A stretch of 64,000 nt of DNA from an uncultured Clostridia bacterium (lineage in GTDB: Bacteria; Bacillota; Clostridia; Oscillospirales; Ruminococcaceae). How positions within the stretch are numbered: position 1 is the stretch's first letter; each line of letters opens with the position of its first letter. Under the pieces are notes generated by a model that saw only the letters and a program-made list of their open reading frames with translations, did no database searches and was not told the origin of the DNA. Made by a program: the position numbers and the translations under genes. This document shows, piece after piece, positions 26,447 through 34,626 of this stretch. The DNA lies in contig CANQUJ010000004.1 in NCBI GenBank assembly GCA_947627005.1, positions 1 to 64,000 of the forward strand, given 5' to 3'.

Positions 26447-27148
26447 TCACCCTTTTCGAGATATGTATTCTTCGATTTCGTCGGCGGTCTTATAAATTTC
26501 CGCCGCCCTTTTCCTTTCGGCTTCGCTTTCGGAGGAGGCGATTCCCCTTGCAGCCGCCCTAAGCCGCTTTATTTCGTTTAAAAGATATTCCCGCGAGGGG
26601 CCGTCCGCCGGGTCGAGCGCGCCGACTTCGGCGGCCAAGCGATCGAGTTTTTTCGGCTCTCCTCCGCCTCTGGCGTTTATCACGGTGTAGATAAACTTTC
26701 CGTCCCGGGCCGCCCGCTCGGCGACCGTTTCATACCCGCTCTCGGCGAGAAATTCCCTAAGCGCCCGGGCGCGGGTGTTCGGCTGCAAGACAAAATTCAC
26801 GCCGCTTTTAAGCCCTTTCGCGAAAGAGAGTATCTCCGCGATAAGCTCGCCGCCCATTCCGGCGATGACGATATCGGTCGCCTGCGATAAAACCTCTGCC
26901 GGGATGTCTTTTAAGCCGTCCGAAAGTATCGGGAAGACTTTGTCTTCGAGGCCGCGCTTTTTTATGTTCTTTCTTGCGGCGCAAAGCGGCCCCTCGGCGA
27001 TGTCCGAGGCATAGGCAAGCCTTGCAGCCCCGCTTTCTATCAAAAAGCAGGGCAGCGAAGCGTGGTCGGTTCCGACGTCGAGCAGAACGCCGCCTTTGGT
27101 TATAAATTCGGCGCAGAGCGAAAGCCTTGGGTCGAGCTTAGCCGACAT
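26447..27148 (-). CDS. trmK: tRNA (adenine(22)-N1)-methyltransferase TrmK
   Basis: SAM-dependent enzyme making m1A22 in tRNA. The start chosen, ATG 27148, gives MSAKLDPRLSLCAEFITKGG; the SAM loop LLDVGTDHASLPCFLI, YASDIAEGPLCAARKNI and the catalytic-region DIVIAGMGGELIAEIL follow. About 233 residues, usual for the family. The start overlaps the end of the DUF1858 gene by 11 bases; a longer frame from 27181 exists but would overlap it further. Confidence 0.9.
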   Translation of the reverse strand: MSAKLDPRLSLCAEFITKGGVLLDVGTDHASLPCFLIESGAARLAYASDIAEGPLCAARKNIKKRGLEDKVFPILSDGLKDIPAEVLSQATDIVIAGMGGELIAEILSFAKGLKSGVNFVLQPNTRARALREFLAESGYETVAERAARDGKFIYTVINARGGGEPKKLDRLAAEVGALDPADGPSREYLLNEIKRLRAAARGIASSESEAERKRAAEIYKTADEIEEYISRKG

Positions 27149-27347
27149 TCTGGCCGAAATATTCGCGAAGCTTTTTAACAAGCTCGTCCGGGTCGTTTCC
27201 GTGGACTGCGCAAGCTTCCTCTATGCTCTCGCCTCTTGAAGAGGGGCAGCCGAGGCAGTGCATTCCCATCTCTAAAAACAGGGGCGCGCAGCCGAAGTCT
27301 ACGTCCAAAATATCCCCTATAACCGTTTCTTTTGTGATAATATCCAT
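27138..27347 (-). CDS. DUF1858 domain protein
   Basis: A 69-residue protein of the DUF1858 hybrid-cluster-associated type: MDIITKETVIGDILDVDFGC, then MGMHCLGCPSSRGESIEEAC, with a CxxC pair that may bind a metal or act in redox chemistry. The ATG at 27347 follows GGAGG at good spacing; the longer frame starting at 27389 is rejected. It heads the run DUF1858-trmK-nif3-rqcH. Confidence 0.88.
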   Translation of the reverse strand: MDIITKETVIGDILDVDFGCAPLFLEMGMHCLGCPSSRGESIEEACAVHGNDPDELVKKLREYFGQNVG

Positions 27348-27409
27348 AATTAAACCTCCGCGATATCTTTGTATGATTCCATTATACACCTTTTTCGGCT
27401 TTTTTGCAA

Positions 27410-27515
27410 CTCTAATTTCTATCCTCTATCTTCTGACTTCTGACTTCTGATTTCTGTCTTCTAAAAGAAGCAGCCGCCAACTTTAATTTGGCGGCTTTGA
27501 GGCTGATTATGCGGC
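27410..27515. repeat. Degenerate TCTGACT-type repeat plus an AGCCGCCAA hairpin
   Basis: 27418-27463 is a run of near-heptad units (TCTATCCTCTATCTTCTGAC, TTCTGACTTCTGATTTCTG). It is followed by the hairpin AGCCGCCAA/TTTGGCGGCT (27472-27496) and GATTATGCGG (27504-27513), the same right arm found in the element at 37.55-37.66 kb. The hairpin may act as the terminator after 27.53 kb in the minus direction. Confidence 0.6.
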
Positions 27516-27529
27516 TAAAAAAGAAAGAA

Positions 27530-27799
27530 TCAGTTTTCCTCTTTCATCTTGGCGAAGCACTCGCTGCAATAAACGGGGCGGTCGTCGTGCGGCTTAAAGG
27601 GAACTTTGGCTTCCCCGCCGCAATTGGCGCAAACCGCGGTGTAGAACTGCTTGCCTTCTTCTTTTTTCTTCTTGCGGCAATCCTTGCAGTCTTTAGGCTC
27701 GTTCTCGAAGCCTTTTTCCGCATAAAATTCCTGCTCGCCCGCGGTAAAAACAAATTCCTTTCCGCAGGTACGGCATACCAGTGTTTTGTCTTCGTACAT
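27530..27799 (-). CDS. Zinc-ribbon protein (CxxC-x17-CxxC type)
   Basis: An 89-residue protein with four CxxC pairs: CRTC and CKDC flanking an N-terminal treble-clef-like zinc ribbon (VCRTCGKEFVFTAGEQEFYA), then a lysine-rich hinge (CRKKKKEEGK), and CANC with CSEC in FYTAVCANCGGEAKVPF...RPVYCSECF, the CxxC-x17-CxxC domain. Function is unknown; such proteins are assumed to bind zinc. It lies downstream of the sigH gene on the same strand. Confidence 0.85.
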   Translation of the reverse strand: MYEDKTLVCRTCGKEFVFTAGEQEFYAEKGFENEPKDCKDCRKKKKEEGKQFYTAVCANCGGEAKVPFKPHDDRPVYCSECFAKMKEEN

Positions 27800-27903
27800 A
27801 GGGAGTCCCTCACTTATATAATTTTGCCAAGCCGGCCTTTATCCGACATATTTTTAAAACATCGGCAAGCTGAACGGCATTGTATAAAAACCCTTTCGGG
27901 CTT

Positions 27904-28461
27904 CTATCTGAATTTGCGGCGAAGCTTTCGCCTTACTCTTGAAAGGGCGTTGTCTATCGCCTTGCGGTCGACCCCGAGGGCCTCGGCCGCGGAGGAATAC
28001 GAAGCGCCGCTTAGATATTCGGCGAAGACCGACCTTTCAAAATCGGTAAGATTTTCTTCTATTTCGGAAAATATCTCGCCCAAGGCTTCGCGGTCTATGA
28101 CTATCTTTTCCGGCGAAGTCCCGCCCGATTCGCCCATATCTTCGATGGGCTCTTCGCGGTCGCGGATCCTTGCGGATTTTTTTAGTGCGGAAAGCATCCG
28201 GCGGTTGGCGCAGACGCCGGCGTAGGTTGAAAAAGCGGCGCCGCGTTTTTCGTCGTAGGTTTTGATCGCGCTCATAACGCCCAATATGCCTTCCGAGACG
28301 AGGTCGTCGCGGTCGGCTTCCGTCTTGGCGTAGATCCGCGCAAGCCTTCTTACGGAGGGAAGGCAGCGAGAGATAAGCTCGCCGTAAGCCCCGGGGTCGT
28401 CGCCTTTCGCAAGATCGGCGAGATGTTCGTCCGAGACGGATTCGCAGCCGATACCACGCAT
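27904..28461 (-). CDS. sigH: RNA polymerase sigma factor, SigH (Spo0H)-like
   Basis: A 185-residue sigma-70 family protein resembling the transition-state factor SigH of sporulating Firmicutes. Region 2: DRDDLVSEGILGVMSAIKTY, DEKRGAAFSTYAGVCANRRM. Region 4: LTDFERSVFAEYLSGASYSS, then VDRKAIDNALSRVRRKLRR, very like the Bacillus SigH C terminus. ATG 28461 is six bases after AGGTGG; in-frame GTG 28470 overlaps it. Promoter at 28492-28520. The presence of spoVG and spoIIP nearby supports a sporulating host; orthology to SigH rather than another short sigma is likely, not certain. Confidence 0.82.
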   Translation of the reverse strand: MRGIGCESVSDEHLADLAKGDDPGAYGELISRCLPSVRRLARIYAKTEADRDDLVSEGILGVMSAIKTYDEKRGAAFSTYAGVCANRRMLSALKKSARIRDREEPIEDMGESGGTSPEKIVIDREALGEIFSEIEENLTDFERSVFAEYLSGASYSSAAEALGVDRKAIDNALSRVRRKLRRKFR

Positions 28462-28491
28462 ATACGCCACCTCACAATTATCCGCTGTTTA

Positions 28492-28520
28492 ATCATATCA
28501 TTATAACATTGTCATGTCAA
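28492..28520 (-). promoter_or_regulatory. Predicted promoter of sigH
   Basis: Minus strand: TTGACA (28515-28520), 17 bases, TATGAT (28492-28497), about 30 bases before the ATG. A nearby TATAAT at 28501-28506 has too short a spacer. Confidence 0.65.
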
Positions 28521-28662
28521 GCAAAAATTGAATATTTTAACAGTTTTCGTCGAAACACACAATTATAACTATGTTAATTGAAGCAAAAAGCTCGTCTGCG
28601 CTTTAAAAGGCCACACCGGAGAATCGCGAAAACAAAAACTTTAAAAAAGGGCCGAAAAGGGC

Positions 28663-28691
28663 TTGCTTTTTGGGCGAAAGTGTGAGATACT
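28663..28691 (+). promoter_or_regulatory. Possible promoter of the GH3 gene
   Basis: TTGCTT (28663-28668), 17 bases, GATACT (28686-28691). It departs from consensus at both boxes. Confidence 0.4.
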
Positions 28692-28734
28692 CTATCTTAT
28701 AAAAGCATTTTTTTAACTTCGGAGGGAATTTCTG

Positions 28735-30735
28735 ATGATAGACAAAACAGCGATAAAAAGCCTTGTGGCGGAGCTTACTCTTGAAGAAAAGGCCGGGTTG
28801 ACTTCGGGCAAGGACTGTTGGCTTACCAAAGCCGTAGAGCGGCTCAATATCCCCGCGGCAAGGACTTCGGACGGCCCTCACGGCCTTAGGGCGGACGACT
28901 ACTCCCGCCCCGACCACGCGACTATGCCGGCCGTATGCTTCCCGACCGCCGTTACCACCGCCTCTTCGTTCGACCGCGAGATGCTCTACGACCTGGGGCA
29001 GGAGCTCGGGAAGGAATGTCAGGCCTACGGGGTCAACGTTCTTCTCGGCCCGGGAATAAATATGAAGCGCTCGCCCCTTTGCGGAAGAAACTTCGAGTAT
29101 TTTTCCGAAGACCCATATCTTGCCGGCCAGCTTGGCGAGGCGTTCGTAAAGGGCGTACAGTCGCAGGGCGTAGGCACCAGCCTTAAGCACTATTTCGCCA
29201 ACAACCAAGAGACTAACCGTTTCACCTCTTCCTCCGAGATCGACGAGCGGACTATCCGCGAGATATATCTTTCGGCATTTGAAAACGTTGTCAAAAAGGC
29301 CCAACCCTGGACTATAATGGCCTCGTACAACAAGATAAACGGAACATATTCGACCGCGAACCGCAAATATATCGACGAGGTTTTAAGAAAAGAGTGGGGC
29401 TTCGAGGGGCTTGTTATGAGCGACTGGGGCGCCACGCACGACAGAGTCGGCGCGGTTTTGGCCGGAACCGACCTTACCATGCCGGCGGAAGACACCGACG
29501 GGCTTATTGTCGAGGCGGTAAAAAACGGCTCTCTGCCCGAAGAGGCCCTCGATCTTTGCTGCGAGCGGGTCTTGGAGCTTGCATTTAAAGCGGCCGAGGG
29601 AAGAAAAGAGGGCGCGGTGTGCGACCTTGAGGCGGCGCACCTTCTTGCCGAAAAATTCGCCGCAAATTCGATAGTTCTTCTTAAAAACGAGAGCGGGCTG
29701 CTCCCCCTTAAAAAGACCGACAAGGTTGCGTTTATCGGCGCTTTTGCCGACAAACCGAGGGTTCAGGGCGGCGGCTCGAGCCACATCAGAGAAACGAAAG
29801 TCACCGGCGCGTTAGAGGCCGCCAAAAACGACGGAATAGAGGTTATCTACGCCGAGGCCTACGATCGCGAGACCGGCGAGACCACAGACGAGCTGTTCAC
29901 CGAGGCGGTTAAAGCCGCGAAAAAGGCCGAGAAGGTAGTTTTGTTCATCGGCCTGCCGGACAGTATGGAATACGAGGGCGGGGACCGTCCGCATATGAGT
30001 CTGCCCCTTTCGCACGACCTTTTAGTCCGCGAAATTTGCGCCGTAAACCCTAACGTCGCGGTGGTTCTTCACAACGGCAGCCCGGTCGAGATGCCCTGGA
30101 TAGATCAGCCCAAAGCGGTTATCGAAGCCTATCTCGGCGGCCAGGCGATCGGCGCAGCGGTAAAAGATATCATCTTCGGCGACGTGAACCCCTCGGGCAG
30201 ATTGGCGGAAAGCTTCCCGAAGCACCTTGAAGCGAACCCCTCTTACCTCTACTATCTCGGCGAGGGGGACAGGGTGACCTATAACGAGGGCGTGTTTATC
30301 GGCTATCGCTACTATGAGGCCAAAAAGCAGGAAGCGCTCTTCCCCTTCGGCTGGGGGCTTAGCTACACCCGCTTTGAATACACGAACCTTAAGCTCGACA
30401 AAACCGAGATGACCGATTCCGACTCGCTGACCGTTTCGGTAGACGTCAAGAACGTCGGCGACGTCGTCGGAAAAGAGGTCGTACAGCTTTACGTCGCGCC
30501 CGAAAGGGTCAAGATCATAAGGCCGATCCGCGAGCTTAAAGGCTTTGACAAGATCTCGCTCGAACCGGGCGAGAAGAAGACGGTAACCTTTGTCCTTTCA
30601 AAGCGCGCCTTCGCCTATTGGGATATCGACATTCACGACTGGGCGGTAGAGACCGGCAGCTTCGGGATAGAGATTTGCAGAAACTCGCACGAAGTGATCC
30701 TGCGGGGAGACGTGAAGATTAAGGGGAAAGAGTGA
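28735..30735 (+). CDS. Glycoside hydrolase family 3 (beta-glucosidase-type)
   Basis: A 666-residue cytoplasmic exo-beta-glycosidase. The TIM-barrel domain carries the substrate-binding RTSDGPHGLR, K151-H152 (SLKHYFANNQETNR) and the nucleophile D230 in GLVMSDWGATHD. The alpha/beta sandwich domain follows (IGAFADKPRVQGGGSSHI; GLPDSMEYEGGDRPHMSLP), then a fibronectin III-like domain (VSVDVKNVGDVVGKEVVQLYV). There is no PA14 insert, which makes it compact. No signal peptide. The ATG follows CGGAGG. It could complete the breakdown of oligosaccharides debranched by the 6-17 kb cluster, but it is unlinked and has its own promoter. Confidence 0.9.
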   Translation: MIDKTAIKSLVAELTLEEKAGLTSGKDCWLTKAVERLNIPAARTSDGPHGLRADDYSRPDHATMPAVCFPTAVTTASSFDREMLYDLGQELGKECQAYGVNVLLGPGINMKRSPLCGRNFEYFSEDPYLAGQLGEAFVKGVQSQGVGTSLKHYFANNQETNRFTSSSEIDERTIREIYLSAFENVVKKAQPWTIMASYNKINGTYSTANRKYIDEVLRKEWGFEGLVMSDWGATHDRVGAVLAGTDLTMPAEDTDGLIVEAVKNGSLPEEALDLCCERVLELAFKAAEGRKEGAVCDLEAAHLLAEKFAANSIVLLKNESGLLPLKKTDKVAFIGAFADKPRVQGGGSSHIRETKVTGALEAAKNDGIEVIYAEAYDRETGETTDELFTEAVKAAKKAEKVVLFIGLPDSMEYEGGDRPHMSLPLSHDLLVREICAVNPNVAVVLHNGSPVEMPWIDQPKAVIEAYLGGQAIGAAVKDIIFGDVNPSGRLAESFPKHLEANPSYLYYLGEGDRVTYNEGVFIGYRYYEAKKQEALFPFGWGLSYTRFEYTNLKLDKTEMTDSDSLTVSVDVKNVGDVVGKEVVQLYVAPERVKIIRPIRELKGFDKISLEPGEKKTVTFVLSKRAFAYWDIDIHDWAVETGSFGIEICRNSHEVILRGDVKIKGKE

Positions 30736-30850
30736 ACAGAAAACAGAAGATAGAAGACAGAAATCGGAGGTTAAAAGGACAGAAAGGCCGAAATCGCAGA
30801 AAGCCCCAAAAACAAATTCTGTTCTCTGATATCCGATATCTGTTTTCTAA
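30733..30850. repeat. Copy of the degenerate AGA/CAGA-type inverted repeat
   Basis: The left arm (AACAGAAAACAGAAGATAGA, 30737 on) and the right arm (ending GATATCTGTTTTCTAATA) are imperfect inverted copies around a ~45-base centre, placed between the GH3 stop and the promoter of the next gene. Confidence 0.55.
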
Positions 30851-30852
30851 TA

Positions 30853-30881
30853 TTGACAACCCTCGTCAAAAATGTTAAAAT
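30853..30881 (+). promoter_or_regulatory. Predicted promoter of the DUF4234/DUF2752 pair
   Basis: TTGACA (30853-30858), 17 bases, TAAAAT (30876-30881), 34 bases before the ATG. Confidence 0.7.
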
Positions 30882-30914
30882 ATTCTTATCTTTTACCGAA
30901 AGAAGGGTATATAA

Positions 30915-31532
30915 ATGAATTGTCAGAATTGCGGAGCGAACATAGAAGCCGGCGCGAAGTTCTGCCCGTCTTGCGGGGCCCCGGTCCAACAGCCCGAGCC
31001 TGCCGCGCAGCAGCCTCAAATAACCGGCTATTGCCCCAGATGCGGCCAGCCCTACTACGGCTACCCCGCCGTATGCCCGAGCTGCGGAGCGCAGCTTGCG
31101 CAGCAGCAATACCAGGGCGCGCCCAACGGCCGGACCGGCGACATCGGAAGCTACTTCCCCAGCTCGGACGGAGTCAAAGTCCCCCGCCGCAGCATCGCTC
31201 TCTATGTTATTTTAAGTATCTTAACCTGCGGGATCTTCAACATCTATTGGCTGATCTGCCTTGTAAACGACCTTAACCTTGCAAGCCGCCAGACCGAAGA
31301 CACCAACGGCGTGACCGTCTGGCTTTTATCCATAGTGACTTGCGGTATCTACGGCGTTTATTGGATGTATAAGGCCGGGGATAAGGTCTCGGCCATTAAG
31401 CGCGAACTCGGAGAGACCGATTCCGGCAACTACGGTATCCTCTATCTTCTGCTCCAGCTCTTCGGCTTCGGACTTATCAACTTCTGCCTCATTCAGAACG
31501 AGATCAACAAGATCTCGGACAAAAGACAGTGA
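30915..31532 (+). CDS. Double zinc-ribbon DUF4234 membrane protein
   Basis: A 205-residue protein with two N-terminal zinc ribbons: NCQNCG...FCPSCG (residues 2-21) and YCPRCG...VCPSCG (~38-57), linked by a P/Q-rich spacer. The DUF4234 part contains membrane segments (IALYVILSILTCGIFNIYWL; WLLSIVTCGIYGVYWMYK; LYLLLQLFGFGLINFCLIQN). Function is unknown. It shares a promoter with the following DUF2752 gene, and the pairing is frequent in Clostridia. The start ATG follows GAAAGAAGGG. Confidence 0.88.
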   Translation: MNCQNCGANIEAGAKFCPSCGAPVQQPEPAAQQPQITGYCPRCGQPYYGYPAVCPSCGAQLAQQQYQGAPNGRTGDIGSYFPSSDGVKVPRRSIALYVILSILTCGIFNIYWLICLVNDLNLASRQTEDTNGVTVWLLSIVTCGIYGVYWMYKAGDKVSAIKRELGETDSGNYGILYLLLQLFGFGLINFCLIQNEINKISDKRQ

Positions 31533-31915
31533 CCGATATCGGCGCGCGGGCGAGATTTAAAAAGCTCGCCCTTTCCGCCGCGGCGGTTTTGGCGATAGGG
31601 CTTTGCTATGCCGCGTTCGTCGGCATAACCGGGCTTTCCGTCCCCTGTGTATTTAGGCTTATAACAAAGCTTAAATGCCCCGGCTGCGGAATGACCACCG
31701 TCTGCCTTTCGCTTTTAAGGCTCGATTTTTCCGCCGCTTGGCGCGCAAACCCCGCGATAGTCGCGCTTTCGCCGCTCGGGGCGGTCGTCGCCGCGGATAT
31801 GGCGGCAAGATACGTCAAAACCGGAACTCGCCGGCCGGACGGCTTTTGCAACGCTGCGATGATCTTTATGTCTGCGGTTTTGCTTATTTTCGGAGCGATA
31901 AGAAACTTTATCTGA
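31529..31915 (+). CDS. DUF2752 membrane protein
   Basis: A 128-residue protein with three predicted membrane helices. The family core LKCPGCGMTTVCLSLLRLDF is present near residues 48-67, with a CxxC in CPGCG. The GTG start overlaps the TGA of the DUF4234 gene by four bases (GTGA), so translation is coupled. Function unknown; the partners' shared CxxC features suggest a common complex, which is inference. Confidence 0.87.
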   Translation: MTDIGARARFKKLALSAAAVLAIGLCYAAFVGITGLSVPCVFRLITKLKCPGCGMTTVCLSLLRLDFSAAWRANPAIVALSPLGAVVAADMAARYVKTGTRRPDGFCNAAMIFMSAVLLIFGAIRNFI

Positions 31916-32014
31916 CCGGCGGGGCTCTTCCGCCGGCCCGTTTTTTAAAAATCGCGGTTAAAAGCCGCAAATTTGCGATAAAATATTAAAAAGATTTTAA
32001 CCGAGGTGTTTGGT

Positions 32015-32875
32015 TTGGAAAATCGCGATGGGTTTATCCCGAAGGAAGACGAAGAGTTTGAGCGCGAGCTTAGAAATCAAGAGCGCGAGGAGGAGCGGCT
32101 TAACGAGCAGCTTGAGGCCGAGCGCCGCGAAGCCGAGGAAAAGCAGCGCGCCGAATATGAAAAGACCCTTCAGGAGCGGAAAATCGAGCTCGTGAAGCTT
32201 AAACAGGGGGTCATCGAGAGCTCGGACGTTATAAAAGAGGTTCACGAAGAGCCCCAAAAGCTAAGTTTAGGCCAAAAGATCTCGGGCGCGTGGTACCGCT
32301 CGAAGTGGCTTATTATCTTCGTAGTGTTTATGGTCGCGGCGATAGGGTATATAACCTACGATATGCTCACCGCAGAAAAGCCGGATATCACCGTTTTGGC
32401 GGTATCGGGCGACAGCGCGCTTTATTACCGGACGGTGGAGCTCGAGGAATTTTTGGAGAGCTATTGCGACGACCTTAACGGCGACGGCGAGGTGAACGTT
32501 ATGATATACAACATCTCGCTCGACTACCAATCCGACCCGACTATGGCGACTTCTTCGCAGGCGCAGCTTATGAGTCAGCTTCAAAGCGGAGAGAATGTTC
32601 TTATAATCTCTGACCGGCCGACCGATTTTATTCTGACCGACCTTAGAGAGCGCTACCCCGGCGACGAGCGGATCACCGAGCTCGGGCTGCTTTTAAACTG
32701 CAGGTTGACCCGCGACGCTCTTAAGTGGGAGGCCATGCCGGAGGAGCTCTACCTCGGAGTCCGCGAGCCGGCAAAGCTTTTATCTTCTTCGGAAGAGGCG
32801 ATGAAAGAAAAAGTCGACGAAGCGATGCCGATGTTCGAGAGGATAAAAGAGGCGGTTGAGGGCAGCGAAAAATAG
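32015..32875 (+). CDS. Single-span membrane protein with long charged N-terminal coiled coil
   Basis: Family not recognised. With the TTG start at 32015 (five bases after GAGGTG; an in-frame GTG at 32006 lies inside that site) it has 286 residues. Residues 10-80 are a highly charged helical stretch (REEERLNEQLEAERREAEEK), one transmembrane helix spans about 98-116 (WLIIFVVFMVAAIGYI), and the C-terminal ~165 residues are extracytoplasmic. DDLNGDGEVNV (~140) looks like a calcium-binding EF-hand-like loop. It stands alone before the tRNA operon. Confidence 0.72.
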   Translation: MENRDGFIPKEDEEFERELRNQEREEERLNEQLEAERREAEEKQRAEYEKTLQERKIELVKLKQGVIESSDVIKEVHEEPQKLSLGQKISGAWYRSKWLIIFVVFMVAAIGYITYDMLTAEKPDITVLAVSGDSALYYRTVELEEFLESYCDDLNGDGEVNVMIYNISLDYQSDPTMATSSQAQLMSQLQSGENVLIISDRPTDFILTDLRERYPGDERITELGLLLNCRLTRDALKWEAMPEELYLGVREPAKLLSSSEEAMKEKVDEAMPMFERIKEAVEGSEK

Positions 32876-32923
32876 CGCGAGGCCGGGAAATCGCAAAAAA
32901 TCATAAAAAATTTTTAAAAACAC

Positions 32924-32952
32924 TTGACAATCGCCTTAAGTTGCGATATAAT
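32924..32952 (+). promoter_or_regulatory. Consensus promoter of the Val-Asp-Phe-Gly tRNA operon
   Basis: TTGACA (32924-32929), 17 bases, TATAAT (32947-32952), exact consensus, 29 bases before tRNA-Val. Confidence 0.82.
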
Positions 32953-32981
32953 ATGCAAGTCGCCTCGGATAAAAAGGCTTA

Positions 32982-33057
32982 GGAAGCATAGCTCAGCTGG
33001 GAGAGCACTTGCCTTACAAGCAAGGGGTCATAGGTTCGAGCCCTATTGTTTCCACCA
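32982..33057 (+). tRNA. tRNA-Val(TAC)
   Basis: 76 bases; acceptor GGAAGCA pairs with TGTTTCC with one G-U and ends ACCA. Anticodon loop CTTACAA, anticodon TAC. CCA is encoded. Confidence 0.96.
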
Positions 33058-33061
33058 ATCC

Positions 33062-33138
33062 GGCCCGGTAGTTCAGTTGGTTAGAACGCCAGCCTGTCAC
33101 GCTGGAGGTCGTCGGTTCGAGACCGATCCGGGTCGCCA
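33062..33138 (+). tRNA. tRNA-Asp(GTC)
   Basis: 77 bases; acceptor GGCCCGG/CCGGGTC, discriminator G, anticodon loop CTGTCAC (GTC), encoded CCA. Confidence 0.96.
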
Positions 33139-33164
33139 AGCCTTTATAAATTATTCGAGGGCAC

Positions 33165-33240
33165 GCCTCTGTAGCTCAGTTGGTAGAGCAGGGGACTGAA
33201 AATCCCCGTGTCATTGGTTCGATTCCGATCGGAGGCACCA
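33165..33240 (+). tRNA. tRNA-Phe(GAA)
   Basis: 76 bases; acceptor GCCTCTG/CGGAGGC, anticodon loop CTGAAAA (GAA), encoded CCA. Confidence 0.96.
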
Positions 33241-33242
33241 TT

Positions 33243-33318
33243 GCGGATTTAGCTCATCCGGTAGAGCGCCACCTTGCCAAGGTGGAGGTAGCGAGTTCGA
33301 GCCTCGTAATCCGCTCCA
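33243..33318 (+). tRNA. tRNA-Gly(GCC)
   Basis: 76 bases; acceptor GCGGATT/AATCCGC, anticodon loop TTGCCAA (GCC), encoded CCA. It is the last tRNA of the operon, and the repeat array starts within about 15 bases of its 3' end. Confidence 0.96.
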
Positions 33319-34626
33319 GCAATTTCGTCGCGGGAATACCTGCGGCGTTTTTGTTTTGGGGGGATTGGAGGAGAGGGGAGCGACAAGGCTGCTTTATAGG
33401 GCGACAGGGACTGAGGCGAGGAGTTCCGGACCACTGTCCCATTGCTAAAAGGAATACCCGCGTGACCGCGGGTATGCTATTTTAGGCGTTTAGGCGCATC
33501 CGCCATGTTTAGATAGAAGTCAAGAGCAGGTTCCCACCCCAAAGCCGCAGACGCCCTGTAAAAAGGAATTCGCTTCGCTCATGCTATTTTAGACGCCCAC
33601 CCCCTACCCCCTCCCGCGGGGAGGGGGATTTTTGTCAAACGCTGGGGAATGTTAAAAACAAGGAGTTTCCCGCCCGCTGTCCCATTGCTAAAAGGTATAC
33701 CCGCGTAACCGCGGGTATGCTATTTTAGGCGCCGCTTTTACTGCGGGCGAATTAAAAAGGAGTATTTTCCCGCCCAAACCGCCGAAGCCCTTATAAAAAG
33801 GTATTCGCTGCGCTCATGCTATTTTAGACGCCCACCCCCTACCCCCTCCCGCGGGGAGGGGGATTTTCTATCAAACACCGTGGTATATAAAAACAAGGGG
33901 TTTCCCCACCCGCGGCCCATTGCTAAAAGGTATACCCGCGTAACCGCGGGTATTCTATTTTTAGCTGCGGCTTCTCTTGCCGGAAAAACTTAAAAAGGGG
34001 CGTTTCCCCTGCCCAAACCGCCGAAGCCCTTATAAAAGGAACTCGGCTTCGCCGAGTGCTTTTTCATATGATTTGCCCACAACGAAAGAATAGAAATAAG
34101 GGGGATTTGTCCCGCCCACGGCCTCCCGCTGTTAAAAGGTATTCGCTTTGCTCATACTATTTTTAGACGCCCACCCCCTGCCCCCTCCCGCGGGGAGGGG
34201 GATTTTTGTCAAACGCTGGGGAATGTTAAAAACAAGGAGTTTCCCGCCCGCTGTCCCATTGCTAAAAGGTATACCCTCGAACTCGCTCCCGCTCGTTCGG
34301 GGGTATGTTATTTTTAGCCACCTCTCCCCCTACCCCCCTCCCCTCGAGGGGAGGGGGTAGCGCTTTTTTATACTTTCGCTCAAAGCTTCGTGAGGGTGGG
34401 GTGCAAGCGACGCCCGCGACAAAGAAATAAAGGTCTTTTTTTGTCAGCGTCGCTGTGAGCCCGCCTTTCGGCGGTCTCCCAACTCGTGCGGAGCGGTTCA
34501 AATAGTATGAGCGAAGCGAATTCCTTTTAGCAGGGGTGGCTGCGGGTGGGAGTATATCTCATTGTTGAGTATGAGCCCGTTGAGTCTGCGACAGAAACAC
34601 CGCTCACCTTCGCCCGACTTTGTGAC
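33319..34626. repeat. Array 1 of modular palindromic repeats between two tRNA 3' ends
   Basis: No gene is seen in 1.3 kb. Nine copies of a unit with constant flanks (TAAAAGG ... CTATTTTTAG) occur at 33445-33485, 33558-33592, 33687-33728, 33791-33826, 33921-33963, 34030-34064, 34131-34166, 34261-34317 and, reversed, 34499-34531. The enclosed hairpin differs: TACCCGCG/CGCGGGTA, ATTCGCTTCGCTCAT, ACTCGGCTTCGCCGAGT, or a longer TACCC...GGGTA form. A ~110-base segment with the palindrome CCCCCTCCC/GGGGAGGGGG recurs at 33591-33700 and 34166-34275 with about one mismatch, and diverged at 33826-33935. A ~150-base structured unit at 34321-34480 recurs inverted at 43.47-43.61 kb. Confidence 0.85.
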
